Assembly: GCA_030765845.1 (NCBI GenBank)
Contig: JAVCDJ010000041.1
Location: forward strand, 1 to 60,854
DNA: 60,854 nucleotides
From: Candidatus Stygibacter australis
Lineage (GTDB): Bacteria > Cloacimonadota > Cloacimonadia > Cloacimonadales > TCS61
Direction: 5' to 3'
A program made the translations under genes and the position numbers. The notes beneath the pieces were generated by a model that was not told the DNA's origin, did not search any database, and was given only the letters and a program-made list of their open reading frames with translations. Below are positions 51,708 through 60,854 of the stretch, piece after piece. Within the stretch, counting starts at the first letter, position 1. Every line of letters begins with the position of its first letter.

Positions 51708-53194
51708 TGTATTTATTATCCAGACAGCAGATGTATGATTGTGATCGATATACAATCAATGATGGCATACCGGGCAAAGAATTAATGGAAAATGCCGGCA
51801 GGGGCAGTGCAGAATACATTAGAGATAATATTCTGAGTGCTGGTGAAATAATAATTTTCTGTGGAAGCGGTAATAATGGGGGAGACGGATTTGTAATAGC
51901 CAGATATCTGTGCAGCTGGGATTATAAAGTAACGGTAATTTTAACTGGTAAAACTGAGAAGATGACATCAGAAACTCTGGAAAACTATCAGAGTTGCCTG
52001 GATATGAATATCACAATGAAAACCATCGGCAGCTATGAAGATTGGCAGGCTTTGCAAATAAATATCACCAATTTTTCTCTGGTTATAGATGCAATCTTTG
52101 GAATTGGTTTTAAGGGAAACCTTCGAGGCTGGATAGTGCAATTGATAGCAGAGATAAATGATAGATCAAAGCTGACAGTTGCAATAGATATTGCCAGTGG
52201 GGTTGATGCCGATAATGGGGCAGCCCGGTCAGCTATACAGGCAGATCATACTCTAACTGTGGCAGCAATAAAATATGGCTCGATTATGGAAGCAGGTAAA
52301 TGGCATTCGGGAAAGATCACAGTTATTGATATTGGCATTCCTCAGGAAGTGATCAGCGGGAAAAGACCGAAAAGTGTGCTTATTGATGCCGGATCCGTAA
52401 TATTACCAGAGCGAAAAGGATATTACCATAAGGGTAATTATGGCAGAATTGCAATAATTGCGGGGTCACCAGGCTATTCAGGAGCAGCAGTGCTCTCCTC
52501 CAGGGCTGCTTTGCGCAGTGGAGCAGGATTGATCACGCTTTTTCATCCCCAGGGAATGGAATTGATCTTTGAAACCCAACTATTGGAAGTGATGACCAGA
52601 GTAATACCAGAAAAATCAGAGGAATTAACCAGGCAGTTAGAGAATTTTGAAGCTGTATTATTTGGACCAGGAGTTGGTCAAAGCAAAGAGGCAGAAACTA
52701 TTCTGGAAATGCTGGTAAAAGAGTGGAAAAAACCGCTGTTAATAGATGCTGATGGTCTGAATCTGTTAAGTTTCCGGAAAGACCTTTTGCCACGGCTTAT
52801 GGATAGAGATGTGTTACTCACTCCACATATTGGTGAATTCTCTCGATTAACAAGAATAAGTACTGAAGACATTCTTTTAAATCCAACTGAGATTCTTATG
52901 ACCTTCTGTCAGGAAAATAGACTTAAGGTGCTATTGAAAAGCTCTACCAGTATTTTCTGCGATGGAGAAAAGCTGGTGTTTTGTACTGCGGGTAATGATG
53001 GACTGGCAACTGGAGGTAGTGGAGATGTACTTAGTGGGATTATCATCAGTTTTATCGGTCAGGGGTTGAGTGTATCAGATGCTGGAACAGCGGCTTCCTG
53101 GGTGCTTGGTGAAACAGCAGAAAAACTGGCATCGAAGCGAGAGACAAGGTCTATTATACCTTCTGATATAATTGAAAATCTGTTTACTATTTAA
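51707..53194 (+). CDS. nnr: Bifunctional NAD(P)H-hydrate epimerase/dehydratase
   Basis: A 495-residue repair enzyme for damaged NAD(P)HX. The N-terminal half (YjeF_N) has MENAGRGSAEYI, CGSGNNGGDGFVIARYL and IDAIFGIGFKG; the C-terminal half (ATP/ADP-dependent dehydratase) has GNYGRIAIIAGSPGYSGAA, DADGLNLL, LTPHIGEFSRL and GLATGGSGDVLSG. Its stop overlaps the stop of the convergent NtrC-type gene. Confidence 0.97.
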   Translation: MYLLSRQQMYDCDRYTINDGIPGKELMENAGRGSAEYIRDNILSAGEIIIFCGSGNNGGDGFVIARYLCSWDYKVTVILTGKTEKMTSETLENYQSCLDMNITMKTIGSYEDWQALQINITNFSLVIDAIFGIGFKGNLRGWIVQLIAEINDRSKLTVAIDIASGVDADNGAARSAIQADHTLTVAAIKYGSIMEAGKWHSGKITVIDIGIPQEVISGKRPKSVLIDAGSVILPERKGYYHKGNYGRIAIIAGSPGYSGAAVLSSRAALRSGAGLITLFHPQGMELIFETQLLEVMTRVIPEKSEELTRQLENFEAVLFGPGVGQSKEAETILEMLVKEWKKPLLIDADGLNLLSFRKDLLPRLMDRDVLLTPHIGEFSRLTRISTEDILLNPTEILMTFCQENRLKVLLKSSTSIFCDGEKLVFCTAGNDGLATGGSGDVLSGIIISFIGQGLSVSDAGTAASWVLGETAEKLASKRETRSIIPSDIIENLFTI

Positions 53195-54582
53195 GATTTA
53201 TCGGCTTCAATTTCGAATTTTTTTAGCCTTCTACTAAGTGCATGTCGTGAAATACCCAGAAGATCAGCAGCATTCTGATGATTATATTGAGTTTTTTCTA
53301 GAGCGATCAGGATCAGTTGTTTCTCATGTTCATCAAGTTTCAGGCTTTTATCAGCGATCAAATCAGCTTGAGCGGGTAGATCAAATTTATCATCAAGCAG
53401 GAAATGCTGAGGTTGAAGATTACCTCCTTTACTTAAAATAAATGCCCTTTCTATGAGGTTCTTGAGCTCACGAACATTACCAGGAAAACTATATTGCTGC
53501 AATTTGTGGATAGCTGAACGAGTGATTTCAGGTTTAGGAAGATTCATCTCTCCTGCCAATTGATTGATAAAGTAATCAATTAAAGGAGGAATATCAGATA
53601 TTCTTTCCCGCAGGGGAGGGATATGAATTTCCACGGCATTTAATCTATGCACCAGATCAAGCCGAAATCTTGAGCTTTTCACCAATTCTTCTACGTTTCT
53701 ATTTGTGGCAGATATAATTCTGAAATCATAGCTGTATTCTTTTTGGTCACCAATCTTTTTGATCTTTTTACTTTCAATTGCCCTGAGCAGTTTTGCCTGT
53801 AATTCAATAGGCATATCCCCTATTTCATCCAGGAATATTGTCCCCTGGTCTGCCAGTTCAAAATAACCTTTCTGATCTGAGATAGCACCGGTAAAGGAAC
53901 CCTTCTTGTGTCCAAAGAATTCACTTTCTAAAAGAGATTCGGGTATTGCGCTGCAATTTACCGGGCAAAAGTTATTATCCTGTCGTGGGCTGGCATAATG
54001 TATCAAACGGGCAATAATCTCTTTACCACATCCACTTTCACCCGTGATCAATACATTGGAATTCTTAAATTTTGCTGCTGTCATCGCCAGTTCATAAACT
54101 TTCTGTAATGCTTCGCTGTTGCCGATCAAGTCATATTCTACCTGTTTCTTAAGCTCTCTACTGAGTAATGAATACTGGCTTTCCACCTTCTTGAGCTTGC
54201 GTGAAACTTCCAGAAATTTTCTTGTCCGCTCTATTGCCAGCTTGATATCAATATGGCGGAAGGGTTTTTTGAGAAAGTCACAGGCACCCAGACGCATGGC
54301 TTCAATCACTGTGTCCATATCTCCATGTCCAGTGACCATGATCACTTCCAGTTCAGGATAGTTCTTTCTTACCTTTTTAAGAACCTGAATTCCACTCATT
54401 TGAGGAAGCCTGATATCTAGAATGAGAATATCTACAGAATTTGATTTCAAGTAATTGAGAGCATTTTCCGGCAGTTCCTCGGCTGATGCCTGAAAATTCA
54501 TGCTTTCTATAAATTCTATCAGTTCTTCATTGAAACTGGGCTCATCATCAAGTATCAAGATTTTCATTTTACTGTTTTGCAT
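53191..54582 (-). CDS. Sigma54-dependent response regulator (NtrC family)
   Basis: A 463-residue regulator: receiver with Asp56 in LILDIRLPQMSG; AAA+ domain with Walker A GESGCGKE, the sigma54-contact loop GSFTGA (a known variant of GAFTGA), FLDEIGDMP and R-finger region; and a Fis-type helix-turn-helix (NAADLLGISRHALSRRL). It activates sigma54 promoters when phosphorylated. It overlaps the upstream receiver-kinase by 14 bases and is the clear output of the three-gene phosphorelay. Confidence 0.96.
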   Translation of the reverse strand: MQNSKMKILILDDEPSFNEELIEFIESMNFQASAEELPENALNYLKSNSVDILILDIRLPQMSGIQVLKKVRKNYPELEVIMVTGHGDMDTVIEAMRLGACDFLKKPFRHIDIKLAIERTRKFLEVSRKLKKVESQYSLLSRELKKQVEYDLIGNSEALQKVYELAMTAAKFKNSNVLITGESGCGKEIIARLIHYASPRQDNNFCPVNCSAIPESLLESEFFGHKKGSFTGAISDQKGYFELADQGTIFLDEIGDMPIELQAKLLRAIESKKIKKIGDQKEYSYDFRIISATNRNVEELVKSSRFRLDLVHRLNAVEIHIPPLRERISDIPPLIDYFINQLAGEMNLPKPEITRSAIHKLQQYSFPGNVRELKNLIERAFILSKGGNLQPQHFLLDDKFDLPAQADLIADKSLKLDEHEKQLILIALEKTQYNHQNAADLLGISRHALSRRLKKFEIEADKS

Positions 54583-55804
54583 CTTGCTTTTCCCTTGATT
54601 GCGAAATAGGTAAGGTTACAATTGCCTTTGTTCCTTTACCTTGAATACTTTCTATTTCCAGATTTCCATCCATGTCTTTTACTATTCCATAAGAAATTGA
54701 AAGTCCTAATCCCGTTCCCTCTCCCGGCTGCTTGGTTGTAAAGAAGGGATGGATCACCTGATCGATAATATCGGGTGCAATTCCTTCCCCATTATCTGAT
54801 ACTATCATTAATATCTGATTTTCATGAAGACTAGTAGTTACTTTTATCTCACCCTTATTATTATTGATAGCATCCCGTGCATTACTGACCAGATTTAGAA
54901 GCACCTGCTCCAAACGGAAAGGATTGCCAAAAACAGGCAGAGATTGGGGATCCAAATCTATCTTTAATTCAATCCCATGATTACGATATTGCTCATAGAG
55001 AAGATTGATAGCATCATTTACGGGTTGATTAAGATCAAAAACTTCACTATTACCTTCCTTTTGCTCCCGGGAAAATGTTTGAATATGCTGAATAGTATTT
55101 TTCATGCGGAAGATGTTCTGGAAGATCTTCTCCATTTTTTTCTGGAGATAATCTCTATTCAAGCTATCAGATTTGATATGCGCAAGAACATTATCCATTG
55201 TGAAGGAGATAATATTGAGCGGTTGATTTATTTCATGAGCAATTCCGGCTGCGAGTTCACCCAATGAAGCCAGTTTGGATTGCTGAATTATTACTTGCTG
55301 CTGCTTATTTCTTTTTTCCACTTCTTCTCTAATTCTGTCTTCAAGCTCGGAGTTGATCTTATTAAGTTCTGAAGTTCTTTCCTCAACAAGCAGTTCAAGA
55401 TGATTACGATACTTTTCCAGCTCCTGTGAGGTTCTATGTTTAAATAGAGCAATCTCTATAGTAGCATATAATTCGCGTTCTTCAAATGGTTTCACCAGAT
55501 AGCCATAGGGATAGGTATATTTTGCATTCTGGATTGTCTTATCATCAGAATATGAAGTCAAAAACACAACCGGAAGGTCAAATTTATCCTTAATAATTGC
55601 TGCCGCCTGGACGCCTGACATTTCACCACGTAATCTAATATCCATCAGTATCAAATCCGGTTTCAACCCTTCTATTGCAGTAGTTACTTTTTCACCCCAG
55701 GCTTCAATTCCGCATACACTGTAATTCAATTTTTCGATAGAAAGCTTGATGCTTTCTGCAATGATCCTTTCGTCTTCAACAATAAGAACTTTTACAATAT
55801 CCAT
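54569..55804 (-). CDS. Receiver-histidine kinase hybrid
   Basis: A 411-residue soluble protein with an N-terminal receiver (Asp55 in LILMDIRLRG, Lys-Pro in GYLVKPFEE), a coiled-coil linker, the phosphoacceptor His190 in AAGIAHEINQPLN and an ATPase with LVSNARDAIN and the GTGLGLSISYG box. Placed between a membrane TPR kinase and an NtrC regulator, and overlapping both, it probably takes phosphate from the first and gives it to the second. Confidence 0.93.
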   Translation of the reverse strand: MDIVKVLIVEDERIIAESIKLSIEKLNYSVCGIEAWGEKVTTAIEGLKPDLILMDIRLRGEMSGVQAAAIIKDKFDLPVVFLTSYSDDKTIQNAKYTYPYGYLVKPFEERELYATIEIALFKHRTSQELEKYRNHLELLVEERTSELNKINSELEDRIREEVEKRNKQQQVIIQQSKLASLGELAAGIAHEINQPLNIISFTMDNVLAHIKSDSLNRDYLQKKMEKIFQNIFRMKNTIQHIQTFSREQKEGNSEVFDLNQPVNDAINLLYEQYRNHGIELKIDLDPQSLPVFGNPFRLEQVLLNLVSNARDAINNNKGEIKVTTSLHENQILMIVSDNGEGIAPDIIDQVIHPFFTTKQPGEGTGLGLSISYGIVKDMDGNLEIESIQGKGTKAIVTLPISQSREKQDAKQ

Positions 55805-58179
55805 CAGGTAGAAATCCCCGGGAAGGTGATAATAAACTCAGTACCGTTATCTGAGCCAATTTCAACTTTTCCCTCTAATTGATCTTCACTGAGCAGATAT
55901 ACAAGTCTCATGCCCAATGATCTGGTTTTATTTACATCAAATCCCTCTGGCAAACCGATACCATTATCTTTGATCTTTAGTATATACCCGCTAAATAAAT
56001 CGTGGGTCATATTAATTATCACTTTTCCATGTTCTCGGTCAGCAAAGGCATACTTAAGTGAATTTGTAATTATTTCGTTAATAATCAATCCACAAGGAAT
56101 AGCAATATTTACATCCAGCAGAATATCTTTGAGATCAAATTCAAAATCGATTTGACAGGGAGGAGTAAAGGTATTCATTAAAAGACTGGTGAGACTTTGC
56201 ACATAATCCTGAAAATCTATCCTTGCCAGATCATCAGAACGGTATAGCTTTTCATGGATAAGCGACATAGATTTCACACGGTGATAGCTGTCATCAAAGA
56301 TTCCCACAAGAGTTTCATCATCAATGTAATTTGCCTGCATCTTTAAAAGACTGGAGATCACCTGCATATTGTTTTTTACCCGATGATGGATCTCTTTCAT
56401 CATCACATCTTTTTCTTCCAGTGAAAGCTCCAGTTTTTCCTGATATTGACGACGATCACTGACTTCCTTTTGTAATGACTCATTTAATCTGGTTAATTCC
56501 GAAGTTCTAAGTGCTACTCTTTGTTCTAATTCAGATTTAATTTTTTTCAGCTCATTTTCAGTGCGGGTGCGCTCTCTAACCTCGACCTTTAAAGCTTTAT
56601 TAACATTGGATTTGGATGCATTCACCCAGACCATTAATACAACTAAAACTGCAAGCGAGATCATCCCCATCCACATTCTGGATTTCTGAAGATTTAAAAT
56701 TGTATTCTGCTTCTTGAGCAGTTCTACTTCATATCGTTTTTTCCCTACTTCAAACCTGGTTTGCAAGTCAGCAATATTCAATTCATAATTAAGATCAGAG
56801 TATTTTTTATGAAATTCCAGGGCTTTTTTATAATCTCCCGTTTGAGTATAAAGCTCTGCCAGACGAAAATAGATCTCTTTTATTAAAAAATCTTCACCTA
56901 AACCTTGAGATAATTCCAGGCTCTGCAAAAAGCTTTTTACTGAATTATCATAATTACTTAAGATAAGATAAAGGTTTCCCAGATTATAAAGAGAAGTAAT
57001 TATCCCAATCATATTTTCATCGCTTTTTTCCAGATTCAATGATGTGATATTTTTCTTGATTGCTTCATCATAATTTTTATTGATCTCAGCAATCACTGCC
57101 AGGTTATTTTCCAGGGAAGCAAGACCAGTAACATGATTGTATTTATTTGCCATATCCCTTGCTTGAAGGTAAGTTTCTTTTGCCTGCTTTATTTTACCTG
57201 AACGCATTTGAATATTACCAATACTGATCAATATTTCAATCTGACTTGAGAAATCTTTGATCTCGTTATAAATCTTCAAGGCTGCGTTGTAATCTCTTAA
57301 TGCCAGTTCATATTTTCCCATTTTCCCATGCAGATAGCCTCGAAACCCCAAACCATCGGCATATTCCCATCTATTTTTCCCCTGATCAGCATTTTCCAGA
57401 AGCAGATTGATATTCTTTTGTGCTTCAGCAAAATCTCCCAGTTTAAAATATGCCATGGAAAGGTTATGACGGATCAAACCCTGCCGCCAGACGAGTTGAT
57501 TAGCATCCTCTATATCTAGCGCTTGATAATAATAATCAAGGGCCTGTTCGTAATTAAAGAAATGAAAATATACATTACCAATTTTGATCAACTGGTCTGA
57601 TATTGATTTAACATCGCCTTCCTGTTTTTGCAATTCATAAGATTTTACGGCATATTCCAAAGCTTTTTCTTCATTTTGGGCGACTATCCAGACTTTGGTT
57701 AGGCCGTCATATATCTCTGGCAATTCTTTTTTATCACGCAATTTAAGGATTACTGATTCTGCTTCCAGATATTCTTCTGATGCTTTTTCATATTCCTCCA
57801 TATGCAGATACGTTTCTGCCAGGGTGAGTAATGAGATCACTACTCCAAAATCAATATGTGAACTACGAGCTATTTCCAGTGCCTGATGGCCATATTCAAG
57901 GCTTTGGTCATAAGATTTTTTCCAACTATCCCGAGCCAGTTTATTCAAAATATACATTTTCTTTTTATTACTAGCCTGTTCAAGGATACGCTCAGGATGA
58001 TCAATATATTCCTGTGGTAGTAATACCTCCGGAATTTTAAATGCCTGAGCATATAATCCCGGTTCTTCAATCGTAGTAGTTCCCTTAAGTTCTTTTAGGG
58101 CAATATTAAGATCTACAGCATTTGCTATGCCTATTAGTAAAAGCAGCAAAATGAGAAAAATTCTTTGTTTAGCAACCAT
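55804..58179 (-). CDS. Membrane TPR sensor histidine kinase (HisKA_2/HWE type)
   Basis: A 791-residue protein: signal or first membrane segment (IFLILLLLLIGIANA), about 450 residues of TPR repeats (SYYN-type units such as YEQALDYYYQALDIED), one membrane helix (about 510-530, MGMISLAVLVVLMVWV), coiled coil, and a HisKA_2-type kinase with EIHHRVKNNMQV near residue 597 and an ATPase (LIINEIITNSLKYAF). The TPR part should face the periplasm, in contrast to the soluble TPR kinases at the window start. It overlaps the receiver-kinase by one base (TGATG). A ligand cannot be predicted. Confidence 0.9.
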   Translation of the reverse strand: MVAKQRIFLILLLLLIGIANAVDLNIALKELKGTTTIEEPGLYAQAFKIPEVLLPQEYIDHPERILEQASNKKKMYILNKLARDSWKKSYDQSLEYGHQALEIARSSHIDFGVVISLLTLAETYLHMEEYEKASEEYLEAESVILKLRDKKELPEIYDGLTKVWIVAQNEEKALEYAVKSYELQKQEGDVKSISDQLIKIGNVYFHFFNYEQALDYYYQALDIEDANQLVWRQGLIRHNLSMAYFKLGDFAEAQKNINLLLENADQGKNRWEYADGLGFRGYLHGKMGKYELALRDYNAALKIYNEIKDFSSQIEILISIGNIQMRSGKIKQAKETYLQARDMANKYNHVTGLASLENNLAVIAEINKNYDEAIKKNITSLNLEKSDENMIGIITSLYNLGNLYLILSNYDNSVKSFLQSLELSQGLGEDFLIKEIYFRLAELYTQTGDYKKALEFHKKYSDLNYELNIADLQTRFEVGKKRYEVELLKKQNTILNLQKSRMWMGMISLAVLVVLMVWVNASKSNVNKALKVEVRERTRTENELKKIKSELEQRVALRTSELTRLNESLQKEVSDRRQYQEKLELSLEEKDVMMKEIHHRVKNNMQVISSLLKMQANYIDDETLVGIFDDSYHRVKSMSLIHEKLYRSDDLARIDFQDYVQSLTSLLMNTFTPPCQIDFEFDLKDILLDVNIAIPCGLIINEIITNSLKYAFADREHGKVIINMTHDLFSGYILKIKDNGIGLPEGFDVNKTRSLGMRLVYLLSEDQLEGKVEIGSDNGTEFIITFPGIST

Positions 58180-58181
58180 TT

Positions 58182-59555
58182 TTAATCCAATTTTATATTT
58201 TCATTATTCAATTCAATATTTTCCAACACAGATGGACGAGATGCGGATACTTCCACTCTTCCTTTGATCACCACATTCTCCCCAAAGTGTACATCTCCCT
58301 CGATAGACAATGCTTCACAATCTTCCAACGATGGATAATGACCATTCATCCTTTGATCAAAATCATTCACGGTTTTATAATATTTCTCATCAAGCTGAAT
58401 TTGAGGAGCATAAGCTTTGCCTTCTATTAATTTTATCTGCCAGTTCTCATCAATTGCATAAGCATTTGAGCGTACTGCCAGAAATTCATTAGTCTTTTTT
58501 ACTGGAACAAAACGCTCTCTTCCCACAACTACTGCCCGACTATCTTCAAATACATTTATCGCTGATCCCATAGCAGATTCCAATTGAATTAAGGAAATTC
58601 CATCTAATTTCTTCTCGTTCATGATTGGTGTAAGCTGCAGAAAATTTTCATTTTCATGCAATTTCTGCTCCAAAGTCTGCAGATTGACCCATAGGTTATT
58701 TGTATTGAAATATTTATAAAAATCAATATTCTGAAAATCTTTGATCTCTTCTTCAGGACATTGAGCAGATTCTCTTAAGATCAATCTACCCTGCTTGTCC
58801 TGTGCCAGATGCCCACCTTTTTTATCCATTTCTGTACGGTGGCACACTTCCATGATGAATGGGACATCTTCTTCTGCTATATATTGTAGTATCCTGCCGT
58901 CTGCAACCGCCCCTAAATTATCAGAGTTTGAGATAAAGATATATTTATATCCCTTTTTCAGCAGAAGATCAAGCACTCCTGTTTTCTTCATAACCATATA
59001 TATCTCACCATGTCCAGGAGGATTCCAGTTTAGTTTATCATCAGCCATCTCCAATGGTTTCAAGGTATCTTTGATCACTTTAGGAAATTTATTCTGCAAA
59101 AAATCCAGAGGTAGATCATTTATCTTGAGGCTATTATATTTTGCCAGATAAGATAGAGTATCATCGCTGGTATTAAAACTATTCATGAATAGGAGCGGAA
59201 TAGCAATATCCTTTTGCTTTCGTAAATTGATTATCTGCAGGGCAATAATATCCAGAAAAGTATATTCATCCTTGACTTTCAATAGTGATTTTGCCTTATC
59301 CAGACCCATTGAGGTTCCCAGTCCACCATTTAATTTGATCACTGCCATTTGCTCAAGTGGTGCTTTTTTCCCGTCTGGCAGGTCTGCATAAAGTACTAGA
59401 CGGTCATCTGCCGGCTGATCAATTTCAGTTCTGCACAATTTCCCGCTTTCTCCCGCTGCCAGTTTATCATAAAGATATCTAAAAGAGTCTATAACGATCT
59501 GATCTAATTTTTCTGCCTGCATCTTGGCTTTAAAAAGCTCAAAATTATTTGCCAT
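58182..59555 (-). CDS. UTP-glucose-1-phosphate uridylyltransferase (eukaryotic-type UDPGP family)
   Basis: A 457-residue enzyme of the UDPGP family, distinct from bacterial GalU. Motifs are VIKLNGGLGTSMG with DKAKSLL, and PPGHGEIY, SNSDNLGA and a C-terminal left-handed helix (GDVHFGENVVIKG). It makes UDP-glucose from UTP and glucose 1-phosphate for polysaccharide or glycolipid synthesis. I choose the ATG with GAGGAAAG upstream rather than an earlier TTG; it lies inside the end of the preceding glycosyltransferase gene. Close relatives may use other sugar phosphates. Confidence 0.92.
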   Translation of the reverse strand: MANNFELFKAKMQAEKLDQIVIDSFRYLYDKLAAGESGKLCRTEIDQPADDRLVLYADLPDGKKAPLEQMAVIKLNGGLGTSMGLDKAKSLLKVKDEYTFLDIIALQIINLRKQKDIAIPLLFMNSFNTSDDTLSYLAKYNSLKINDLPLDFLQNKFPKVIKDTLKPLEMADDKLNWNPPGHGEIYMVMKKTGVLDLLLKKGYKYIFISNSDNLGAVADGRILQYIAEEDVPFIMEVCHRTEMDKKGGHLAQDKQGRLILRESAQCPEEEIKDFQNIDFYKYFNTNNLWVNLQTLEQKLHENENFLQLTPIMNEKKLDGISLIQLESAMGSAINVFEDSRAVVVGRERFVPVKKTNEFLAVRSNAYAIDENWQIKLIEGKAYAPQIQLDEKYYKTVNDFDQRMNGHYPSLEDCEALSIEGDVHFGENVVIKGRVEVSASRPSVLENIELNNENIKLD

Positions 59556-60510
59556 CTCTTTCCTCTCCAAGATTGATAGTTGTTTGAATAGAAAGGTTTT
59601 TTTCTCGATTAAGTCTGCGATTCTGATTTACAATAAGCTCGCTCAATAAACCCAGTGAAAAGAATTGCAGTCCCACCATGATCAATAGCATTGCCAGAAA
59701 AAGCAGGGGACGATTTGATAATGGTTGATCAAAGAAAATTTTAAGGACAGATAGATAAAGAGCTATCAAAAAACCCAGAAATGAAATACTGGCACCAATA
59801 TTTCCAAATAGATACAAAGGGCTGCGGGAATAATGGGTGAGTAATTTCACAGTGAGAAGATCAAGAAAACCCCTAAAATATCTTTCCCAGCCATATTTGG
59901 AATTGCCAAACTGTCTGCTTCTGTGTTCCACCACAATTTCTGCAACTTTAAATCCCCGTGAATATGCAAGAGCTGGAATATAGCGATGCATTTCACCATA
60001 AATATCCAGTTCTTTGATAACTTCTGCCCGATATGCCTTAAAACCGCAATTATAATCATGCAGTTTGAGACCAAAGGATTGGGAAGTGATAAAATTAAAG
60101 AATTTTGAGGGCAGTCTTTTTGATAAAGGGTCATGACGTTTCTTTTTCCAGCCCGTAACCAGATCATTTCCTTCTGCCAGTTTCTCCAAAAAATGGGGTA
60201 TTTCTTTGGGATCATCCTGCAGATCAGCATCCATCGTAAAGATAACATCACCACTGGCAATATTAAAACCACTTTGTAATGCCGCTGCCTTTCCCAGGTT
60301 CTTGCGGAATTTCACCACCTTCACATTAGCATCTCTGCCAGCGAGCTCTCTCATCACCTCAAATGTGCCATCCGTGCTGCCATCTTCTATAAAGATGATC
60401 TCATATTGATGTTCACCGCGATTGCCAATGATCTCTTCATAAAGCTGAATTATGCTTTCTTCTTCATTATATGCTGGAATAACAAATGATAATTTCACTT
60501 CTATTACCAC
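59545..60510 (-). CDS. Family 2 glycosyltransferase, polyprenyl-phosphate type
   Basis: A 321-residue DPM1/GtrB-like enzyme: LSFVIPAYNEEESI, IFIEDGSTDGTFEV, KNLGKAAALQSGF and the DADLQDDP metal motif, then two C-terminal membrane helices (about 235-258 and 268-292). It transfers a sugar, often glucose from UDP-glucose, to undecaprenyl phosphate. The UDP-glucose enzyme gene starts within its 3' end, consistent with supply of its donor. Acceptor and sugar are inferred. Confidence 0.92.
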   Translation of the reverse strand: MVIEVKLSFVIPAYNEEESIIQLYEEIIGNRGEHQYEIIFIEDGSTDGTFEVMRELAGRDANVKVVKFRKNLGKAAALQSGFNIASGDVIFTMDADLQDDPKEIPHFLEKLAEGNDLVTGWKKKRHDPLSKRLPSKFFNFITSQSFGLKLHDYNCGFKAYRAEVIKELDIYGEMHRYIPALAYSRGFKVAEIVVEHRSRQFGNSKYGWERYFRGFLDLLTVKLLTHYSRSPLYLFGNIGASISFLGFLIALYLSVLKIFFDQPLSNRPLLFLAMLLIMVGLQFFSLGLLSELIVNQNRRLNREKNLSIQTTINLGEERDGK

Positions 60511-60513
60511 CCT

Positions 60514-60854
60514 TTATATGAATATTATACTTGCCAGATACATTACAAATCCCGAGATTAATGGGATCTTAAAATTATCATCAAATCTTATCCGCCAGGC
60601 TTCCGCCAGAGTAGCACTTGCCGCTCCCATCAATATTGCCGCTAATGATAATCCTAACTGATAATCAAATTTATAATATACTACCCCAAAAATAAAAGTT
60701 CCCAGAAAACAGGCAATACTACCTTCCACGCTTTTCTTTTGACCCGGCAATTTACGCCTGCCAAACTTAATCCCTATAAATGCTGCCAGTGTGTCTCCTA
60801 TCGCCAGAAATGATAAGCACATAAAGGCAATATTACCTGGAAATAATGCAATAC
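60514..60854 (-). CDS. Partial SEC59/dolichol kinase-like or CTP-transferase membrane protein
   Basis: The frame continues past the end of the window, so the N-terminus is missing; 113 codons are visible. Motifs AIGDTLAAFIGIKFGRRKLP, KSVEGSIACFLG and further membrane helices match the PF01148 family (phosphatidate cytidylyltransferase, dolichol/phytol kinase). The short form and lack of the CdsA signature favour a dolichol or phytol kinase-like lipid kinase. It lies four bases before the glycosyltransferase gene, so lipid-linked sugar metabolism is a likely context. Confidence 0.75.
   Translation of the reverse strand, partial: IALFPGNIAFMCLSFLAIGDTLAAFIGIKFGRRKLPGQKKSVEGSIACFLGTFIFGVVYYKFDYQLGLSLAAILMGAASATLAEAWRIRFDDNFKIPLISGFVMYLASIIFI

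Noticed and set aside
1-60854. tRNA or ribosomal RNA genes
   Set aside because: I looked through the intergenic regions and saw no cloverleaf or rRNA core; only rnpB is evident.
1-60854. Prophage, integron or insertion sequence with transposase
   Set aside because: No integrase, transposase, capsid or terminase gene is present; only short palindromic elements are seen.

Overview
The window is about 60 kb of a low-GC, gene-dense bacterial chromosome. Three things point to the FCB side of the bacterial tree, most likely Candidatus Cloacimonadota. One large secreted protein ends in a YPNPFNP-type C-terminal sorting/FlgD-like domain. The surface proteins are rich in FG-GAP, PKD and dockerin modules. 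The metabolic genes suggest an amino-acid fermenter. The phylum assignment is inference; no ribosomal RNA gene is present to test it.

Layout. (1) 0.6-4.7 kb: two tandem cytosolic TPR-histidine kinases on the minus strand, preceded by a very small basic gene with a strong promoter and ribosome site. (2) 5.1-7.9 kb: a secreted multidomain protein with a C-terminal sorting domain. (3) 8.3-13.7 kb: a 1366-residue dikinase-like protein that lacks the PEP/pyruvate barrel, then an unusual long GAPDH. (4) 13.9-20.4 kb: housekeeping block nadC, zinc-ribbon coiled-coil protein, RNase P RNA, recJ, a lipoprotein, lnt and a MerR regulator. (5) 20.4-22.2 kb, minus strand: ECF sigma factor, probable anti-sigma factor, and two Spy/CnrX-like envelope proteins. 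(6) 22.4-26.5 kb: rpmB, adenosine-specific kinase, thpR, recA, recX and a NIF3/DUF34 gene. (7) 27.4-34.7 kb: a 2408-residue surface protein with an M23 peptidase, three Ig-like repeats, two sets of seven FG-GAP repeats, PKD domains and a dockerin-like end. (8) 35.1 kb: an RRM RNA-binding protein. (9) 35.7-45.1 kb: a seven-gene operon of lysine-ketoglutarate reductase, CitD-CitE fusion, CitF, an isocitrate/homoisocitrate dehydrogenase, an HD protein and two aconitase-family enzymes, closed by a strong terminator. (10) 45.4-53.2 kb: serine hydrolase, then a UvrC-like protein, response regulator, membrane peptidase, MazG, histidine kinase and NAD(P)HX repair enzyme. (11) 53.2-58.2 kb, minus strand: an NtrC-type regulator, a receiver-kinase hybrid and a membrane TPR-kinase, all overlapping. 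(12) 58.2 kb to the end, minus strand: UTP-glucose-1-phosphate uridylyltransferase, a polyprenyl-type glycosyltransferase and a partial SEC59/CTP-transferase membrane protein.

The most interesting part is region 9. The usual reading is a citrate lyase/aconitase/isocitrate dehydrogenase set running from 2-oxoglutarate to citrate and then to acetate and oxaloacetate. However, the first gene closely matches the lysine-ketoglutarate reductase half of animal AASS, and the dehydrogenase carries a Ser-Pro-Ile-Val-x-Leu-Arg substrate loop that resembles yeast homoisocitrate dehydrogenase more than isocitrate dehydrogenase. The operon therefore also fits a reversed alpha-aminoadipate route: lysine, saccharopine, 2-oxoadipate, homoisocitrate, homoaconitate, homocitrate, then a homocitrate lyase giving acetate and 2-oxoglutarate. 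This is a hypothesis with stated tests.

Other unexplained signals are a 54-bp palindromic repeat family present three times between genes, kinase halves of the tandem pair that are far more alike than their sensor halves, and structured leaders before the RRM and lysine-reductase genes.
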